Below, in pieces: positions 5,240-6,476 of a DNA stretch of 6,476 nucleotides; within the stretch, counting starts at the first letter, position 1, and every line of letters begins with the position of its first letter. Below the pieces are notes generated by a model. The model had not been told where the DNA came from and ran no database searches. It saw only the letters and a program-made list of their open reading frames with translations. The position numbers were made by a program, and so were the translations under genes. Origin of the DNA: Mailhella sp. (GTDB lineage: Bacteria; Desulfobacterota; Desulfovibrionia; Desulfovibrionales; Desulfovibrionaceae). The stretch spans positions 1-6,476 of the forward strand of contig JAFQPD010000160.1 in NCBI GenBank assembly GCA_017411945.1, read 5' to 3'.

Positions 5240-5962
5240 TCATATCTCCAGTGCTTCGAATTCCGCTTTGAGGTCTTTGGCCTTCCAGCATGCGTAGCGG
5301 TCGAGATGCGTGGGGTCGCGGTTCACGATGGCAACCTTGCCGCCGCACTGCAGGGTGATCTCCGGCACGGCCGCCGCAGGGTAGACGGTGAGGCTGGTGC
5401 CAAGAACGAGCATGAGGTCGGCCTTGCGGGCTTCGCGTTCTGCTTCCGTGAGGTCGTATTCGGGCAGGCCTTCGCCGAAGAAGACGATGCGGGGCTTCAC
5501 GATGCCGCCGCACCTGTCGCAGGAGGGGATTTCGCCCGCCCGAACCTTTTCGGCTATGGGCTCGAAATCCCACGTCTTCCCGCATTTCATGCAGTAATGC
5601 TCCTTGGGAGAGCCGTGAAGTTCCAGCACATTGCGGGAACCCGCCTTCTGGTGGAGCAGGTCGATGTTCTGGGTGATGACGGCATGGACGATGCCCTTTT
5701 CTTCGAGCCGGGCCAGCGCCTCGTGCACCACGTTGGGTTCCTTTTCGTCGAGATTGTAGAGGAAGTCCTTGGAGTGCTTGTAGTAATAGGAAGGGTCGCG
5801 GCGGAAATAGTCGATGTCGAAGAGTTTGCCCGCGTCTATATCCTTGCGCTGGTACAGGCCTCCCACACCTCGGAAGTCCGGGATGCCGGAAAGGGTGGAT
5901 ATGCCTGCGCCCGTGAGGACGACGGCGTGCTTCGCGCTGATGAGAAGTTCGGTGAGTGTCAT
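5240..5962 (-). CDS. Sir2-family NAD-dependent protein deacylase (sirtuin)
   Basis: Sirtuins remove acyl groups from lysine side chains using NAD, giving nicotinamide and O-acyl-ADP-ribose; this one would act in the cytoplasm. The 240 residues carry the full set of motifs in order: GAGIS and GIPDFRG for NAD binding (18-22, 26-32), TQNIDLLHQKAG (97-108), the catalytic His116 in LELHG, a zinc site formed by Cys124, Cys127, Cys148 and Cys151, then GTSLTVYPAA (188-197) and IVN (212-214). From memory, the FDIDYF and VITQNID-LHQ-AGS segments closely resemble the Thermotoga maritima enzyme, the best-known class U sirtuin. The Tyr-x-x-Arg pair of CobB/SIRT5 desuccinylases is not evident after the NAD motif, so a deacetylase is likelier. 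The start is supported by AAGGAAG five bases upstream. No promoter is obvious in the 74-base gap to the helicase gene upstream, so the two may be transcribed together. Confidence 0.96.
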   Translation of the reverse strand: MTLTELLISAKHAVVLTGAGISTLSGIPDFRGVGGLYQRKDIDAGKLFDIDYFRRDPSYYYKHSKDFLYNLDEKEPNVVHEALARLEEKGIVHAVITQNIDLLHQKAGSRNVLELHGSPKEHYCMKCGKTWDFEPIAEKVRAGEIPSCDRCGGIVKPRIVFFGEGLPEYDLTEAEREARKADLMLVLGTSLTVYPAAAVPEITLQCGGKVAIVNRDPTHLDRYACWKAKDLKAEFEALEI

Positions 5963-6001
5963 GCGGACTTCCTTTTAATAAGGATGCGGGGTGAGGAAGC
6001 A

Positions 6002-6030
6002 AAGGCCGCCGTCGCAGGGACAGCGGCCTT
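6002..6030 (-). terminator. Hairpin between the helicase and Sir2 genes, possible weak terminator
   Basis: AAGGCCGC (6002-6009) and GCGGCCTT (6023-6030) are exact complements; three inner pairs (GTC 6011-6013, GAC 6019-6021) extend the stem past a C-A mismatch. On the minus strand only TTTGCTTCC follows, so termination may be partial and Sir2 could be reached by read-through. It begins five bases after the helicase stop. Confidence 0.5.
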
Positions 6031-6035
6031 CGGCA

Positions 6036-6476
6036 TCATACTTCGAACAGCATTTCGAGGTCTTCGCGGGTGAGCGACTTCCACGAATCCTGGCCGGGGA
6101 TGACGGCTTCGGCCACGCCGCGCTTCATCTCCTGCAGCTTGAGTATCTTTTCTTCCACGGTGTTCTGGCAGATGAGCTTGTAGGAGAACACCTGCCTCGA
6201 CTGGCCGATGCGGTGGGCTCGGTCGGTAGCCTGGCTTTCCACAGCGGGGTTCCACCACGGGTCGTAGTGGATGACGTAGTCGGCGCTGGTGAGGTTGAGG
6301 CCCGTGCCGCCTGCCTTCAGCGAGATGAGGAAGATGCGGATGGACGGGGTGTTGTTGAACTTGTCCACCTGTTCGAGGCGGTCCTTGCTGGAGCCGTCGA
6401 GGTAGCAGAAGGGGATGTCCGCCATCTGCAGCCAGCTGCGTATCTGCTGGAGCATCTGCACGAACTGCGAGAAGAC
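6036..6476 (-). CDS. C-terminal part of a SNF2-family DNA-dependent ATPase/helicase (runs off the right edge)
   Basis: The visible 146 residues are the end of the second RecA-like lobe of a SNF2/Rad54-type superfamily 2 ATPase, which moves along double-stranded DNA and remodels protein-DNA complexes. The fragment starts in the conserved VFSQFV strand (1-6), continues with LDGSS (26-30), FLISLKAGGTGLNLTSADYV (49-68, motif V) and HYDPWWNPAVESQATDRAHR (70-89), with RIGQ completing motif VI and its arginine finger region, and ends with a short helical tail. All motifs expected in this part are intact. A GTG at 6461 is not the start, since the frame is open to the edge and the homologous region continues upstream. 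Bacterial members often have an N-terminal SWIM zinc finger, which would lie outside this window. The reading is secure; the specific cellular role is not known. Confidence 0.95.
   Translation of the reverse strand, partial: VFSQFVQMLQQIRSWLQMADIPFCYLDGSSKDRLEQVDKFNNTPSIRIFLISLKAGGTGLNLTSADYVIHYDPWWNPAVESQATDRAHRIGQSRQVFSYKLICQNTVEEKILKLQEMKRGVAEAVIPGQDSWKSLTREDLEMLFEV

Noticed and set aside
5240..6476. Sir2 next to a SNF2 helicase as an antiphage defence island
   Set aside because: The Sir2 protein is a compact stand-alone deacylase with its zinc site and catalytic His intact, not a Sir2 domain fused to a defence effector. The helicase fragment shows only general SNF2 motifs, and no nuclease, methylase or other defence gene is visible.
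1..6476. CRISPR arrays, tRNA or rRNA genes, insertion sequences, phage attachment sites
   Set aside because: I saw no regularly spaced direct repeats, no cloverleaf or rRNA-like sequence, no transposase and no terminal inverted repeats with target duplications.

Overview
The window looks like chromosomal DNA from a GC-rich Gram-negative bacterium. Coding sequence is rich in G/C at third positions and the spacers are clearly more AT-rich. A TAXI-type TRAP transporter with a periplasmic receptor, a CVC-type ArsR repressor and a SNF2 helicase would suit an anaerobic sulfate- or sulfite-reducing relative of Desulfovibrio/Bilophila. That placement is an impression from gene content and style, not something demonstrated here.

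Layout, left to right. (1) Bases 2-400 are the 3' end of an unrecognised plus-strand gene. (2) Bases 401-648 are a convergent spacer with a hairpin terminator for that gene, a canonical four-tract G-quadruplex motif overlapping a 9-bp inverted repeat, and a strong intrinsic terminator facing the other way. (3) Bases 649-4310, minus strand, form a three-gene transport operon. In order of transcription it encodes a TAXI periplasmic solute receptor (3333-4310), a fused TRAP permease (1140-3236) and a small zinc-ribbon protein with two membrane helices (649-1143), the last joined to the permease by an ATGA stop/start overlap. A perfect 11-bp hairpin followed by a short U-run lies between receptor and permease. 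(4) Bases 4311-4571 are a divergent regulatory region. The arsR-like gene has a good sigma-70-type promoter whose -10 is built into a 26-bp inverted repeat. On the other strand a weaker candidate promoter and a leader hairpin precede the receptor gene. (5) Bases 4572-4925, plus strand, encode a 117-aa ArsR-family repressor with a Cys-Val-Cys motif. (6) Bases 4926-5239 carry no convincing gene but hold two converging terminators and a degenerate second copy of the arsR operator. (7) Bases 5240-5962, minus strand, encode a Sir2-family deacylase. (8) Bases 6036-6476, minus strand, are the 3' end of a SNF2-family helicase that runs off the right edge.

How it may work together: the receptor would bind a solute in the periplasm and deliver it to the permease, which would import it using an ion gradient. 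The attenuator-like hairpin and the weaker ribosome site of the permease would give more receptor than permease. The divergent ArsR-family protein very probably represses itself. A sequence shared between its operator and the candidate receptor promoter suggests it may also control the transport operon. The least familiar part is the combination of a cysteine-based ArsR sensor, a TAXI-TRAP importer and a translationally coupled zinc-ribbon membrane protein. The substrate and the sensed ligand cannot be read from the sequence. Sir2 and SNF2 are ordinary housekeeping-type genes as far as can be seen.
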